Assembly: GCA_950295325.1 (NCBI GenBank)
Contig: OX485806.1
Coordinates: 20,584,001 to 20,648,000 of the forward strand
Length of the DNA stretch: 64,000 nt
Reading direction: 5' to 3'
Source: Polytrichum commune
Taxonomy: Eukaryota; Streptophyta; Polytrichopsida; Polytrichales; Polytrichaceae
Made by a program: the position numbers and the translations under genes. Positions 23,557 to 34,397 of the stretch are shown piece after piece (position 1 is the first letter of the stretch; each line of letters begins with the position of its first letter). A model generated the notes under the pieces. That model made no database searches and was not told the origin of the DNA. It saw only the letters and a list, made by a program, of their open reading frames with translations.

Positions 23557-23826
23557 TTAACATAAAATCGGGAGACCATGGCACTTTGAATGCTCACAAT
23601 TGTTTACTTATTCTATTCTATTATGTATGAGGACCCGCATGAATAGAAATTCATTGAAATATCATTTCGTTGAGGGCTAGGTCACATGTGACTTCACACT
23701 ACACTTGAGGGTCCGTGACCACACTACATGATTTTGGAGGTGTGGTGGGGGCCTTTGGACACTTTCTTTGGGCTCTCACAATTTCATGGTCACAGCTCTT
23801 GGCTCGTGTGTGAAGTGGCCCTTAGT

Positions 23827-24015
23827 GTCCGTGGATATTTTTGGGCATAATCAGTCAAGATCCTAGTGTTCCCAAGTCCAATTGGTTACATGTTGACATC
23901 TTCCAGTTTTTTCTTTATTAAATTGGGTATATTCTATAAATCTTCTAAGATGACCAATGATTTTCCTGATGTCTTGAACTTCAACCGGTTATTTCTTATA
24001 GAGTGTGTATAGAGT
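23827..24015 (+). mobile_element. F-family hAT-like miniature element, decayed copy
   Basis: Carries GGGCATAATCAGTCAAGATC, GGTTACATGTTGACATC and AACCGGTTATTTCTTA in family order. The ends are worn and no duplication was found. It lacks the CACTA-like insertion, so it is a second empty-site witness for 53902-54021. Confidence 0.65.
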
Positions 24016-25490
24016 ACCTGTAGAGGGCTCTCTTTTCCAACAAGAAATACTTCAACCTTTCCTCAAGTTTTGTCATGTGCAAATCTTACAATGGTTGAGG
24101 CCCTCTTGAAAGTTAAATTCCATGTGAGAACTACATTCGAGCATTATAAAGATAGAATAGAGCGCCCTCTATGGCAATGTGGGTAATTTACAATCGATGT
24201 GGTCCACTAACTTCATATGTGACAATCAACGTGGGTATTTGCAATTTAGTGTGGGCCCATACTAATAGCCATATTTAGTCTACTTGAGAGAGATCCCAAA
24301 TAAATTATGGAATGTCATTTAGTGGATTGATGTAACATGACCTCCATGCACATATGTAAGGTAGAAATACCATAACCCGTGAAAATAAGGTGATTCGCAT
24401 TGAAGATTTGGTGTGACAATCATGAGATAATTTTCCAAGATAGATGAGAAGGATTCATGAAAAATGCAAGTTGTTTCATATTTTTCTACCTTGTACAAAA
24501 GATTCCACAATTTTTCAAAGTGGAAAGTTTGTCCAACCCCCTACTCGTTCACTAGATTTTCCCTACACAAAACACGGTAAGCCGCATTTCCATACAAGAC
24601 ATCGAGTAAATCGGTTACCTCATGAGTACATTAACACTTGACTCCCATTGGCTACACTAAGTGTGCACGCATTGAAGTTGCCGCCGAGCCATGATCCATT
24701 TCAGAAATGGCACTTCACCATTATGACGGCGGTCTAGTGCACGGCTAGAGGGTGGTTAGTTGCTTATGGTATTTCTACCTTAGTTACTTATAGTCAAACA
24801 AATAAGCGTTGAGAGGAGGGCATTGCCACTTGGGGGGGGGGGGATTCCACTTGCAATTTTTTTATTAAAGATGTGATTTAGAACAAAAAATATAGTTTAT
24901 TCTTAACATGTAGGTACTTTACTTAAAGTTCCCCCTTCTCTTCAAATTGAATACTCTCTTAAATTTAGTCCAAGTCTCTAAATTCTATCCTTTACTCCTA
25001 ACCAACAATGACTCCTCTTCAATGGTACCTTCTACCTTATCCCTTATCATGTGCCCCTTTCCTTCTAATCTCTATCCATTTTCACTTGCTTTCTATGTTT
25101 ATCCTATTATGGTAAAGGTAATTTTTTTTAGTGTTAACATAATTAAACAATTCCAACTAGAAGAATAAATGGATGAATCAAGGTGGACTTAAGTGATTCC
25201 AACTAGATGATTGTGATTGAGCTAGAAGATGGAAGACGGTTCTAAACAAACCAAAGACAGAAGATGCATAGTAGAACCAAGGATAGAACTATGAATATAA
25301 GAATTTTTATTGTAGTTGGAAATGGAAAATAAAAGTAATACCTTTGGCATAAAATGAAGCTTGGGGGAGGAGAGATGACCTTTTATTCTTCTCCTATGGT
25401 CAGTTGATTCGAGCACATAGGCAATCACAATATTGTTGTTAGGTTGGAAAGCTTTTGCAACACACAAAGTTTGAAAGTTCACAATACTAC
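24016..25490. other. Intergenic, no gene recognised
   Basis: A G-run of about 11 bases lies at 24832-24843. The frame at 24947-25168 and neighbours have no motif. Confidence 0.45.
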
Positions 25491-25491
25491 A

Positions 25492-25830
25492 CTAAATACA
25501 TTATTTGGTGTCATATGGTATTTGATGTCACTATGGTAATTTTTTGGATGACATTTCTTATGAATAAGTGAACAAATATTGTCATGGATGATGGATGAGA
25601 TCATCCATTGGCCAAAACCCTACCTTCTCTTGTCAACAACTTGTGATGAAATATTGTCATGGATAACTGAAATTTGGATGAAGAATCACTTGGTAAGTGA
25701 CAAAAATTGCAACAACGTAAATCTAGAATCCCCCAACACTTCTACAAGGAATGACCAAAAAAGTTGGGTTGACAATTAGTGTGTGGTGACACTACACCGC
25801 GGTTTTCAATTAGTATTGAGCAAGACTATT
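25492..25830 (+). repeat. R4 repeat, copy 1 (inverted relative to 44870-45250)
   Basis: ACTACACTAAAT near the left end, ATATTGTCATGGATGATGGA in the middle and AATTAGTATTGAGCAAGAC on the right are found as reverse complements in matching order at 44870-45250. Ends of TACACTAAAT type hint at a DNA transposon. Class uncertain. Confidence 0.6.
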
Positions 25831-26331
25831 AGAGTTAGTGACTATAAATATCATATTTACCGTAGTATCTCATATGCATTCATGATTGTATTAATTTTGT
25901 ATCAAAGAGGAACATGACATATACAAAACATGAGGGAGGGATGACCCCCTATATGGATAACCATGCACAACACCTACCAACATGGAGGGTGAAATTTTGA
26001 TTGCTATGTAAAGCCCATTTATTAGGAGTGTGCAATGATCTTAATGCCTAAATCAAGATTGGAGACCCCAAATGTGTCTAGTAAAGTTATATCGTGAGGA
26101 TGAAACATCAACAAACCTATATGGGCATATTATTGCCGCCCACTCATTAGTAATGTTCGGAAACATAATCCCCAATCCATGTGTCAAGTAGAAACATGTG
26201 CGTATTAAGCTTATCATAAATTTCATTCATAGTAATAGTAATAAGTGAGGACCATATAAAATCCGATGTCAAATATCTTATCAATGGAAATGTCCAAACT
26301 ATAAGGCGTTCCGAACTTGTCAGCCTTCAAC
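25831..26331. other. Intergenic, no gene seen
   Basis: No motif or repeat-family match. Confidence 0.45.
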
Positions 26332-26334
26332 TTA

Positions 26335-26832
26335 GGGTCACTCCGCACACGAGTCAAGAGTCATGAGCATGAAATTGTGAGAGCTGAAAAGAAGTGCCCA
26401 AAGGCAGTCCCAAGACACTTCCAAAATCATGAAGTGTGGTCGCGGGCCCTCAAGTGTAGTGTGAAGTCATATGTGGTCAGGCCCTCAACCAAATGCTATG
26501 TCAATGAATTTCTATTCATACGGGGTCTTCACACATGATAAAATATAATAAGTCAATGGTTGTCAAATTTCAGAGTGCCATGGTCTCCCGGTTTTGTGTT
26601 AGGCCTACGTCCAAGAGGTGGTTCTTGAAAATAGTCCAAGTAACCACGAAACACAATCCATTTGATGCCATGTAGGAATCCATGTAGAATTTACATCCCT
26701 CTTGCATTCACTTACTCCATTCGTCCCTCAAGCGTAGTGTGAAGCGAACTTGGACCAGCTCCACCTTTTCCACCAATGAGAGTGCTTGAAGTGCAACGGT
26801 ATGGGCCCTTAGACTCATGTGTGAAGTGGCCC
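26335..26832 (+). mobile_element. T1 Tourist-like element, full copy (498 bp)
   Basis: Flanked by TTA at 26332-26334 and 26833-26835. Opens GGGTCACTCCGCACACGAG and closes with CTCATGTGTGAAGTGGCCC. It aligns end to end with 31454-31952. It is non-coding, so it must have been mobilised by a PIF/Harbinger transposase encoded elsewhere. Confidence 0.88.
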
Positions 26833-26835
26833 TTA

Positions 26836-27205
26836 AGTTATTGGACCTTGAACATACATTTTTCTCTTTGTACCCACTTTCTCGTAGGATATGAAACACG
26901 CAATCAATGCGAGATAGTTACCGAAACCAAATCATGCGTATAGTCGCCATCCTCATAATTTTTGGGGCTCAAGTGAATATCTTCATCATTATCAAAGTGA
27001 AGATTCTCGTGCTTGTGAAGTGATCATATAGGTCCTCACTGATCACGTTGATTATTGAACCTAGAATGGTTAACATATTTGAGCACGTAGTCCAATCGCT
27101 CACAAACACGTATCTTTTAGGTGTCCATTCTTACATCCAAACACAGTGCTCAGAATATAGGTGCCTCCCATTTCAAAGGTGTTGGATTAACACCAGTCTA
27201 CCTTA
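26836..27205 (+). repeat. R1 dispersed repeat, plus-strand copy
   Basis: Follows the T1 element directly. Begins at TTGGACCTTGAACATACA and ends at AGTCTACCTTA. The first few bases of R1 may have been lost at the T1 junction. Confidence 0.75.
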
Positions 27206-27420
27206 CATGAATGGGACGAACATCAAGCCCCATGCGAAGTGGGTTGAAATGCTTGTCATTAGTGCCACCATAATTTTGTTTCCTAGTATATTGATTATCC
27301 CAATTAGTGCGTATTGCTATTCAAAGTTACGCAGTGGTATAATTATTTAATGACACCATTGTTCCAAGCGAAGTCATTTATGTTCTATAGTGTCCAAACA
27401 ACCCATTGAACTTTCGTTAG
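27206..27420. other. Short intergenic segment
   Basis: Contains an R4-like fragment (TATAGTGTCCAAACAACCCA near 27395). Nothing else seen. Confidence 0.4.
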
Positions 27421-27423
27421 TAA

Positions 27424-28468
27424 TGCCCCCTGGCCACCTAACTTTACCAAATAACCAAAGTCTTTCCTAAAACCCGGGTAAAGCTCCCTCGGTAATAGTG
27501 GAGGCGCTCGGCTATCCCAATGCACCTACAAGAACTTGCTCCAGAGATTGTCAAGTAGGTTTTAGTTAAGTAGCTTCCAAGCAATGAATGTTGGATAGTT
27601 TTTTATTCCATCCCCAAATGCCTTCCTACTCATTTATCTTACCATCGGATTTCGTTAATGGAACCCCTCGTGCCCTCATAGGTAAGACTAAAAAGCAACC
27701 AATCATAGGGGCGGGAGGCGACACTTTTAAAGATCCTACATTCTTGCCTCATGTCTAGGTACCGATGGGAGGGAGGGTCGGTGCTTGAGGCTTAGGGCTG
27801 CTTTACACCTAGAAGCCGGGCCAATTTGTTGTGTAAGAGGCTTGAAATCCTCACTTGTGATTGGCCAAAAGGCTTATATCGACCCCAACCCCTTTACACC
27901 TAGAGGCTCGGTCGATTTCGTGGTATGAAATTTTTAATCAAAAAATGCATGGTCTGACACGGCCTGAGCTCGTTGAATTGGGTGCACCCAAAATGGAGGG
28001 CCAATTCTTGGCCTCGGGGCCAATGTCAAATTTCAATAAAAAGAACTTTTGTTAATAAAATATGTTTTTTTTAGCGAACCATATCCATTGGATTATGTGG
28101 GAATATGAACGGCTCTATGCTAGATTATGCTTGATCCGTTGGATTATGCTAGATTTATTGAATTGGCCTAGCTTCTTGACCCTAAGGCCTTTACATATGG
28201 GAAAATTGGCCCCCATCATAATCTTATTATTATAATGTGTAGTTGAGGCCGGCCTCCAACCCAAAAAAGGCTGAAATTTCATGCAATTGGCCTCAAGGGG
28301 AATTGGCCCGGCCTCTAGGTGTAAAGCGGCCCTTAAAACCTCCACTTTTAAGCCATGCCACGTCATTTGCCAACTAGGCTCGGCACTAGATAATGTCGAT
28401 GGTGTGAAGGCCGTGTTGTTTTTAGACCAACTTTTAGGCGTAGCTAAAGTTAGGTGGGGTAGGGGGCA
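27424..28468 (-). mobile_element. T2 Tourist-like element interrupted by T3
   Basis: Reverse-complement copy of 19502-20012, flanked by TAA at 27421-27423 and 28469-28471. It is split by the T3 element. Without that insert and one TTA it is 504 bp, against 511 bp for the intact copy. The match covers both arms, including the ACCGATGGGAGGG and CCTCATGTCTAGGTACC blocks. Confidence 0.88.
27795..28332 (+). mobile_element. T3 Tourist-like element nested in T2 (538 bp)
   Basis: Left end GGGCTGCTTTACACCTAGAA and right end CTAGGTGTAAAGCGGCCC are inverted, and the repeat continues into GCCGGGCCAATT. It is flanked by TTA at 27792-27794 and 28333-28335. Comparison with the intact T2 copy shows the empty site with one TTA (19632-19634, opposite strand). 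A second inverted pair (GGCCTCGGGGCCAAT and related) lies inside. It has no transposase; a 128-codon minus-strand frame across the right half is chance. Confidence 0.9.
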
Positions 28469-28471
28469 TAA

Positions 28472-29530
28472 GAGTAATAAGACGTTAAAGCACAATGGCA
28501 ATAATTGGGATCATGGGTTAGGAATACCTAAGTGGGCAATGAGATGAGATTGAAGTTATGTGTAGAGAGAGTCGGGCCCGGTTATTTGGAGCTAAATAGG
28601 GACGAGGTGCCAAAAGGGGAGCGGGGAGCGAGGCAGTGGAAGGCCCCCACCAGCAGGGAGGGACTTTTCGTCCAAAAAGTTGACCCACCAGCGACTGGGC
28701 GCAAGGCCCTTAATATTTGGCCGTTCGCAGGTAGCCCGGGTAAGTTTTCGGGTTTAGGACCAGAAACTTACTAAAGTGCGCAAGAGTGACAACGGCCGTT
28801 TGAGTTCATTGGCCCGTGTTCGGGGAAATTTTAGGGCATATTGGTTGAAATCCTACCGTAGGTTACTAGAAGCTTAGGCTTAAAATAATTATTACCAAGT
28901 GTGCCTTAACACCTAGGCAGTTCTTGACTTTGTTTGCTCAAAAATTTAAAAATTAAAATTGGGTTAGCATTAAAATTCAATCCTTTGGCAATTATCCGAT
29001 GGACCAGAAAATGTCCTGGAAATGTAGCCGATTCTTCTTGTGAGATATTGGATTTCAGCCTGAAGCATCCAAAGCACTATTTGTCCGGGGCATCTAATGA
29101 TGCACTTGAGGAAGTACCCTAAACCTTAAACTTTTTGAATTATGCAACCTTCGTAGACCAAATCCAATTGCTTCTATGAAGAATTGGGGGACCCTTGGCC
29201 TTCAAGTGGTGAAGGCATTGCTAGGTTCAATTCCTGCCAAGGATATTAACTCTTCAAATTTAAAATTTCGAACATGCCTTTCATTTCACTTATTCAAGAT
29301 TTTGTACTAAGAAATGATTTCTAATAACTTTTCATACATTTTTAAAACAATTAGTGCCGATATGAATTCCATTTAATCGGATATTGGCCAATGAAAATAT
29401 GAAAATATAGGCAATTGGCCGATTGATTTTACAGAAGACCGGCTCTTACCGATGTAAATTGGAAAAATCCGACCCTTCGTAGCAACTACCGGCAATTAGC
29501 CACTCAGGCTTCAAAAACTTCCCGAACTCT
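28472..29530. other. GC-richer intergenic segment, no gene recognised
   Basis: At 28550-28790 the DNA is GC-rich with no coding motif. At 29196-29234 a TGGCCTTCAAGTGG and GGTTCAATTCC pair resembles polymerase III A and B boxes, possibly an old tRNA-derived fragment. An F-like fragment (GGGCATATTGGTTGAAATCC) lies near 28835. Confidence 0.4.
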
Positions 29531-29532
29531 GG

Positions 29533-29600
29533 CCCACACATGCTGGTGGCGGCGAACGGACTTCGTCCGTTCACTGCCCCCCGCCACCAGTATGTGTGGG
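29533..29600. repeat. 68-bp compound hairpin
   Basis: Outer arms CCCACACATGCTGGTGGCGG and CCGCCACCAGTATGTGTGGG differ at a single pair. An inner palindrome, GAACGGACTTCGTCCGTTC, lies at 29554-29572. It is a strong cruciform or RNA hairpin candidate. No rho-type or poly-T context suggests a terminator, and the role is unknown. Confidence 0.88.
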
Positions 29601-29708
29601 GAGGGTATATGTAAAGAAGACATGGTCAGCCACACTCCCCGACAAGGAAGTGAAGCGATGCCGTGTGCATGGCTCGTATTTGGAGCGAGGCTGGGGCGGG
29701 GGCCATGA

Positions 29709-29936
29709 ATGTCCGGGAGATTTTAGGGCATAAAATGTCGAGGTCCTAGTGTTTAGGGTTTAGGGTTACGGGTCGACATCTTTTTGGGTTCACGGTATTG
29801 AATCGAGGAACGTTTTGTAAGTTTTTTCCTACATGGATCGGTAGTTTTCCCGAAGCCTTGAATTTGAACCGGTCATTATGTAACACAAACCGGTTCATCT
29901 ATAACCAACGGTCGGTTCTCCCCCGTCCATTGGATG
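29709..29936 (+). mobile_element. F-family hAT-like miniature element
   Basis: Opens ATGTCCGGGAG and closes CTCCCCCGTCCAT, an inverted pair, with the paired AACCGGT boxes between. An interstitial TTTAGGGTTTAGGG lies in it near 29753. No duplication is visible. Confidence 0.6.
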
Positions 29937-29939
29937 GGA

Positions 29940-30275
29940 GCAAGGGAGGATGTGTGTTGTTCGGATGTTCTCTCTCTTTGTACCCACTCTCGAAGGATAT
30001 GAACATGCAATTAGTGTGAGTTGATTAGCAAATCTAAATCATGCGCGTAGCTCGCATGCCTCATCATGTTCGGAGCTCATATGAATATCTTATTCATTAT
30101 AAAAAGGCGAAGATTCTCGTACTCATCAAGTACTTGTACGCGATCTTCTTAATCGTGTTGATTATTTAAGTTTAGAATGGTTAGCAATGTTTAATCATGT
30201 TGTTCAGTTTCTTTCAAAGATGTGTATTTTAATGTCCGTTCTTACATCATGTGTCACTCAAATATAGGTGTCCGA
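29940..30275 (+). repeat. R1 dispersed repeat, plus-strand copy
   Basis: R1 landmarks GGATATGAACATGCAATTAG, GAATATCTTATTCATTAT and CACTCAAATATAGGTGTCC occur in order. The right end is lost. Confidence 0.7.
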
Positions 30276-30955
30276 TCTTTTTTTTGTTATGTAGGGTTTA
30301 AGAACATATGCCTTAGCATGCTAGTCATGGAGTGGGGAGTTGTGGGAGTGCAATGGTTAGGGAAATTAGTGAGCGAGTGACGAGGGTGAGAATTTAGGGT
30401 TTAGACATTGGAATGCATGCTTGAGATTCCATTGACGACCTAAAGTTGGGGATGGCTTATGTCCTTTGAGATGAACTCCAAAGTGCTCAAGCATTAATGA
30501 TCTAACCACTGTTTTGAGACATGTCCTATACATGTACATTTCACAAATTATAAGGATTGAATTAGTTACTATAATACATCTTTGATTTGACTTGCAACAC
30601 CAATGCTTCTAAACAATCATTTTACCCATCAATTATATCCTACAAGCTCACATATGGTGATAACATCAAACATTTTTTTATTGATTTATTACAATGAAAA
30701 CGATTATTCAAAGTGACCATGTAGGTAACAATTTTCACTACCCCCCCCCACCCCAATGGTATGTGTCAATATTCAAATAGAAAATTTATAAATGTTCTCG
30801 ATATCCAAATTTAAATTAAAATACATCTGAAAATACAATAAATTATAAATAGATATACCAATATTATTGGTTTTATTTTCCGCTACCTAAATCACATATT
30901 GTTTTCAATGGTTATGTGAAGCATCACGGAGCCTTTAAAATTCAACAACCATTCT
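30276..30955. other. Intergenic, no gene seen
   Basis: AT-rich, with a short C-run at 30741-30748. Nothing recognised. Confidence 0.45.
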
Positions 30956-31180
30956 AAATTCATTAGTCAACATGATTTCTTTCTTTTTTTAGGGGGGAGA
31001 CTAAAATGACCATTTAATGGGCACAAGATCCTTCACTTTGATAATGAAGAAGATATTCATAAGAGCTCTGAGAATTACGAGGAAAGTAGCTACACCCTTG
31101 ATTTGGATTTCCTAATCATGTCATACTAATCACATGTTTCATATTTTAGGAGAAGTGGGCTAGTCTAAAAAAATAACCAT
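30956..31180 (-). repeat. R1 dispersed repeat, truncated minus-strand copy
   Basis: Begins near ACCATTCTAAATTCATTAGT and runs to CATGTTTCATATTTTAGG. About 110 bp of one end is missing. Confidence 0.65.
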
Positions 31181-31274
31181 TTGACACCGATCCACCTTAG
31201 CAGGCTAACCGTAGAGTGGGTAGCATAATGAGTGAGTGAGTGAGTGACATGGCGGGGGTTTAGGGCTTAGACAT

Positions 31275-32045
31275 TGGATTGCATGCTCAAAATTTGAACA
31301 CCATTCTACACTTATTAGTCAACACAATTTGTGCAGCAGGGGGGGACCCAACCTATACGACCATTGAATGAGCACGAGAACCTTCACTTTGATCCAATGG
31401 AAAGGATGTTCATCCGAGCTCCGAGCTTGATGAGGAGAGTCACAACTAACTTAGGGCCACTTCACACACGAGCCAAGAGCCGTGACTGTGAAATTGTGAG
31501 AGCCCAAACGAAAGTGTCCAAAGGTTGTCCCAACACACCTCCCAAATCATGTAGTGTCGTCACGGACCTTCAAGTGTAGTGTGAAGTCATATGTGACCGG
31601 GCCCTCAACCCAATGTTATTTCAATATATTTATATTCAGGCAGGTCGTGACGCATGATAAATTAGAATAAATCAACAGTTGTGAGCTTTCAAAGTGCTAT
31701 GGTCTCCCGGTTTTGTGCTAGGCCTACCTCCAAGAGATGGTTTTTGAAAATAATCCAAGTGACCATGAAGCACGATCCATTCGATGCCATGTAGGAATCC
31801 ATGTGGACTGTACATCCATCTTGCATTCACATACTCCGTTGGTCCCTCAAGCGTAGTGTGAAGCGAACTTGAACTAGCTCCGCCTTGTCCACCAATGAGA
31901 GTGCTTGAAGTTTAATGGTCACGGGCTCTCAGTGTCGTCTGTGAAGTGGCCCTTACCCCCTCTGCTTGAATCGGCTAATAGTTGTCCTACTAAGTGCGTG
32001 TTTCATGCCCTAGGAGAAGAGGTGGGATGGATGGAAATAGTAACT
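31275..32045 (-). repeat. R1 dispersed repeat, minus-strand copy split by T1
   Basis: R1 text runs to ATGAGGAGAGTCACAACTAAC at 31450, is interrupted by the T1 element, and resumes after it with CTGCTTGAATCGGCTAATAG and AAGTGCGTGTTTCATGCCC. T1 therefore landed in an older R1. Confidence 0.7.
31454..31952 (+). mobile_element. T1 Tourist-like element, full copy (499 bp)
   Basis: Flanked by TTA at 31451-31453 and 31953-31955. Opens GGGCCACTTCACACACGAG and closes GTCTGTGAAGTGGCCC. It aligns throughout with 26335-26832 and, reversed, with the outer element of 22715-23821. Internal 'TTCACACTACACTTGA' and 'TCAAGCGTAGTGTGAAG' blocks form further inverted pairs. Non-coding. Confidence 0.9.
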
Positions 32046-32303
32046 ATTTAACTACCCATCTAGCTTGGCAGGCTAGCCCTGGAGCAGGGAGCTCATGTGT
32101 GAGTGGACGCCCACTAATTAAATCCACTGTCACCTACAATACGCCATACCTCATATTTAACCAACAACTGTCAAATTGGGTAGATGAGCGACCACAGAGC
32201 AGTAATTAACAACTGGACTTGGTAACAGGAGAATTACACCAGTAATCCAAAAGGATAGTATATATGGTGGCTGTGTAACTCCCGAGCAGGGGAGTGACAC
32301 TAA

Positions 32304-32406
32304 GGGCCACTTCACACATGAGCCCAGAGCCATGGCCATGAATTTGCGAGGGCCCAAAAGAAATTGTAATGGTCACGGGCTCTCAGTCTCGTGTGTGAAG
32401 TGGCCC
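32304..32406. mobile_element. T1-type element, 103-bp deletion derivative
   Basis: Left GGGCCACTTCACACATGAG and right CTCGTGTGTGAAGTGGCCC survive with almost no interior. Flanks are TAA and TCA, so the duplication differs by one base. Confidence 0.78.
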
Positions 32407-32636
32407 TCAGGTTGCCGTGCACTAGATAACACCTCCAAGCATGGATGTAATGGCGGCAGGATACGAAAACACTTGTTTCATGCCGCACCAATTTGTGTGC
32501 TTAATGTAATAATACCACGAAACAACTTTACGATAAGTTTTAAAATAATGTCACAAAACTGAAATTAGTTGACCCTCATCCAATCATCACATTGGCTTTT
32601 TGTAGAAAATGTGAGTGTGCAGGACTGGGCTAAGAA

Positions 32637-32746
32637 AGGCCACCTCACACACGAGACTGCGAGGCCGCGACCATGACACTTTCCGCCAATGAGAGTGCGT
32701 GAAGTGGCGTGGTCACGGGCTCTCAGTGTCGTGTGTGAAGTGGCCC
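32637..32746. mobile_element. T1-type element, 110-bp deletion derivative
   Basis: AGGCCACCTCACACACGAG on the left and GTCGTGTGTGAAGTGGCCC on the right. An internal inverted pair flanks GAGAGTGCGTGAAG. Flanks are GAA and TAA. Confidence 0.75.
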
Positions 32747-32749
32747 TAA

Positions 32750-33070
32750 CTCCCACCACCCGGGCGGGCGGTGCGTGGCAGCTTTTGAGCTGGAGGGTTC
32801 CCACTTTTGGGGGCACGCGGACGCAGGGCGTCCGGCCCCACCACCGCGTGCTGCACGAGCCAATGACTGCATTCGCCCCGCCCCCCCTTTCCCCCACCTA
32901 CCTTTTCTATTCGCTGCCCGTGCCCGTGCCCGGCCCAGCCCGCCCTCCCAGCCTTACTATTCCGCATCCCCAGGGGGTTTTTAGTCAACACCGGCCCGGC
33001 CCAGCCCTGCCCCGCGCTGCCCGTCCACACTCCCCCCCCCCCCCATAGTTCTCTTCCCAACAGCCAGCCT
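32750..33070. other. GC-rich patch
   Basis: Strongly GC-rich with CCCGTGCCCGTGCCCGGCCC-like runs and a C-run at 33032-33044. Overlapping frames exist on both strands (up to 155 codons, minus) but are low-complexity and without motifs. It could be an old promoter or exon remnant or a GC-rich transposon fragment; I cannot tell. Confidence 0.4.
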
Positions 33071-33164
33071 TCGCAGTTGTCCCCACTCGGGCAGCATTCC
33101 CCAAATTTAATTAGTAGCCCCACGGCCATTGGCTTAGCTTCTTTCTCACTCTTCTTCTTCTTCG

Positions 33165-33540
33165 TCGTCGTCTTAAATGGACACCTATATTTATATGAGT
33201 GGTCTGTGGTCACGGCTGGGCATCCACTCCTTCAAGACGGGCTGAGGTCAAGGGGGTCTAGTAGGTAGAAACCTAACACTTAGTTCCTTTTTTTCTCTCT
33301 CTCTCTAAAAGTCTTTGCATTTGCATTGACATCACTTATTATTCCCTCTATGGGTTACATATCCCAAAGTAAATTAGTGCAAGGCAATTGGTTGGCTTCA
33401 GTCTCACTCTTCTTCTTCTTGAATGGACACCTATATTTGTATGATTGGTGTATGGGTTATGGTTAGCCATCCACTTCTTTGAGACGGGGCCCACCAATGT
33501 TGCCAAGGTGAAGGGGGTCTAGTAGAAACTTAAACCCTCG
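33165..33540 (+). repeat. R7 repeat, two tandem-like copies
   Basis: The text CACCTATATTTRTATGA ... CATCCACT ... GAGACGGG ... AAGGGGGTCTAGTAG occurs at about 33180-33265 and 33425-33525. A third, partial copy is at about 35120-35195. Non-coding. Confidence 0.6.
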
Positions 33541-33828
33541 TGGTTTTGTGGTTAATATATCTCAAGTAGGTTCCTCTACACTAATGTGGGTGGGTGGGTG
33601 GGTGTGTTGGAAGAGGGGGGGGGGGGCAACATGTGGGGGGTGTCTAGCTATGGCTATGATGTTATGGCAAGGCATCTTTTCAAGGGGTTAGACTATGCAC
33701 GTCAAATATTAGAGCACATCCACCTCACTTGGAAGATGTCATATGGTCCAAAACATTGACTTAGAAATGTTAACTAATTCGCATAAGTGATTTTTTAATT
33801 TTTTTATGAGAACTTTGTTAGGTGATGG
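33541..33828. other. Short intergenic segment
   Basis: (GTGG)n at 33588-33603 and a G-run at 33616-33626. Nothing else seen. Confidence 0.5.
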
Positions 33829-33982
33829 CTGTTAGAGCATGGTTAGGTGATGGTCGTTAGAGCATGGTTAGGTTCACCCAATAGCCATAATCTAATATAA
33901 AATTGTATGTGAAACATGTAGAGCATGGTTAGATTCACCAAATAGCCATAATCTAATACGAACTTGTATGTGAAACTGGAAG
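33829..33982. repeat. Local tandem duplications (25 bp and 61 bp)
   Basis: GTTAGAGCATGGTTAGGTGA-type 25-bp units recur near 33831 and 33856. A 61-bp unit starting GAGCATGGTTAG repeats at 33860 and 33921. Confidence 0.8.
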
Positions 33983-34395
33983 TGCCCACAATGAAGTCGC
34001 ATATCTTATATACATGCCATTGCAGTTCTCCACTCCAAAGTGTCCTTTCACATGCAAACAACTCATGTGGGTCAGAGGCAGAGGAGATTCTTACATGTGG
34101 AATGCACTAGGGCCAGAACACTACACTGCATAATGCACTGGCAAGCCCTAGTGAAACCCAAATGTGCATTTTTGTGTGATTTAGCAAACACTAGCATTGC
34201 AAGTGTTTAGGTTGTGATGATGTGCAACAACTCTGGAAATGTACTTCAAATTTGGGAGCATGGTGTTGCTGGTTGGCCTGTGGCAAGAGGAACAATCCAT
34301 GAACGCCCCATGAGGTGATTGACATAGGTGGATGGAAATTCTTATGTATGGAATGCACCCAAAGTAGACAACCGACATATTCAGTTACTCCTTTT
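33983..34395. other. Intergenic, no gene seen
   Basis: No motif or repeat match. Confidence 0.45.
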
Positions 34396-34397
34396 CA

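Larger units (their letters stand above)
22715..23821 (-). mobile_element. T1 Tourist-like element interrupted by a second T1-type element
   Basis: The outer element opens GGGCCACTTCACACATGAG and closes with CTCGTGTGTGAAGTGGCCC. It runs in reverse orientation to the copies at 26335 and 31454. It is split by the element at 22953-23556. Removing that insert and one TTA leaves exactly 500 bp, against 498 and 499 bp for the two intact copies. A TTA follows the right end; the left flank (TCG) no longer matches, so the outer duplication has decayed. Confidence 0.88.

Noticed and set aside
28115-28501. 128-codon minus-strand frame
   Set aside because: It crosses the junction between T3 and T2 miniature elements, neither of which codes for protein.
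29190-29240. tRNA gene suggested by A- and B-box-like motifs
   Set aside because: I could not pair an acceptor stem or a convincing anticodon arm. At best it is a decayed tRNA-derived fragment.
29750-29768. Telomere-type TTTAGGG repeats
   Set aside because: Only about two units, inside an F-family element; too short to indicate a telomere or a fusion point.
32746-33213. 155-codon minus-strand frame in a GC-rich patch
   Set aside because: Low-complexity Gly/Trp/Arg-rich translation, stop-poor because of base composition, overlaps equally long plus-strand frames, and shows no motif.
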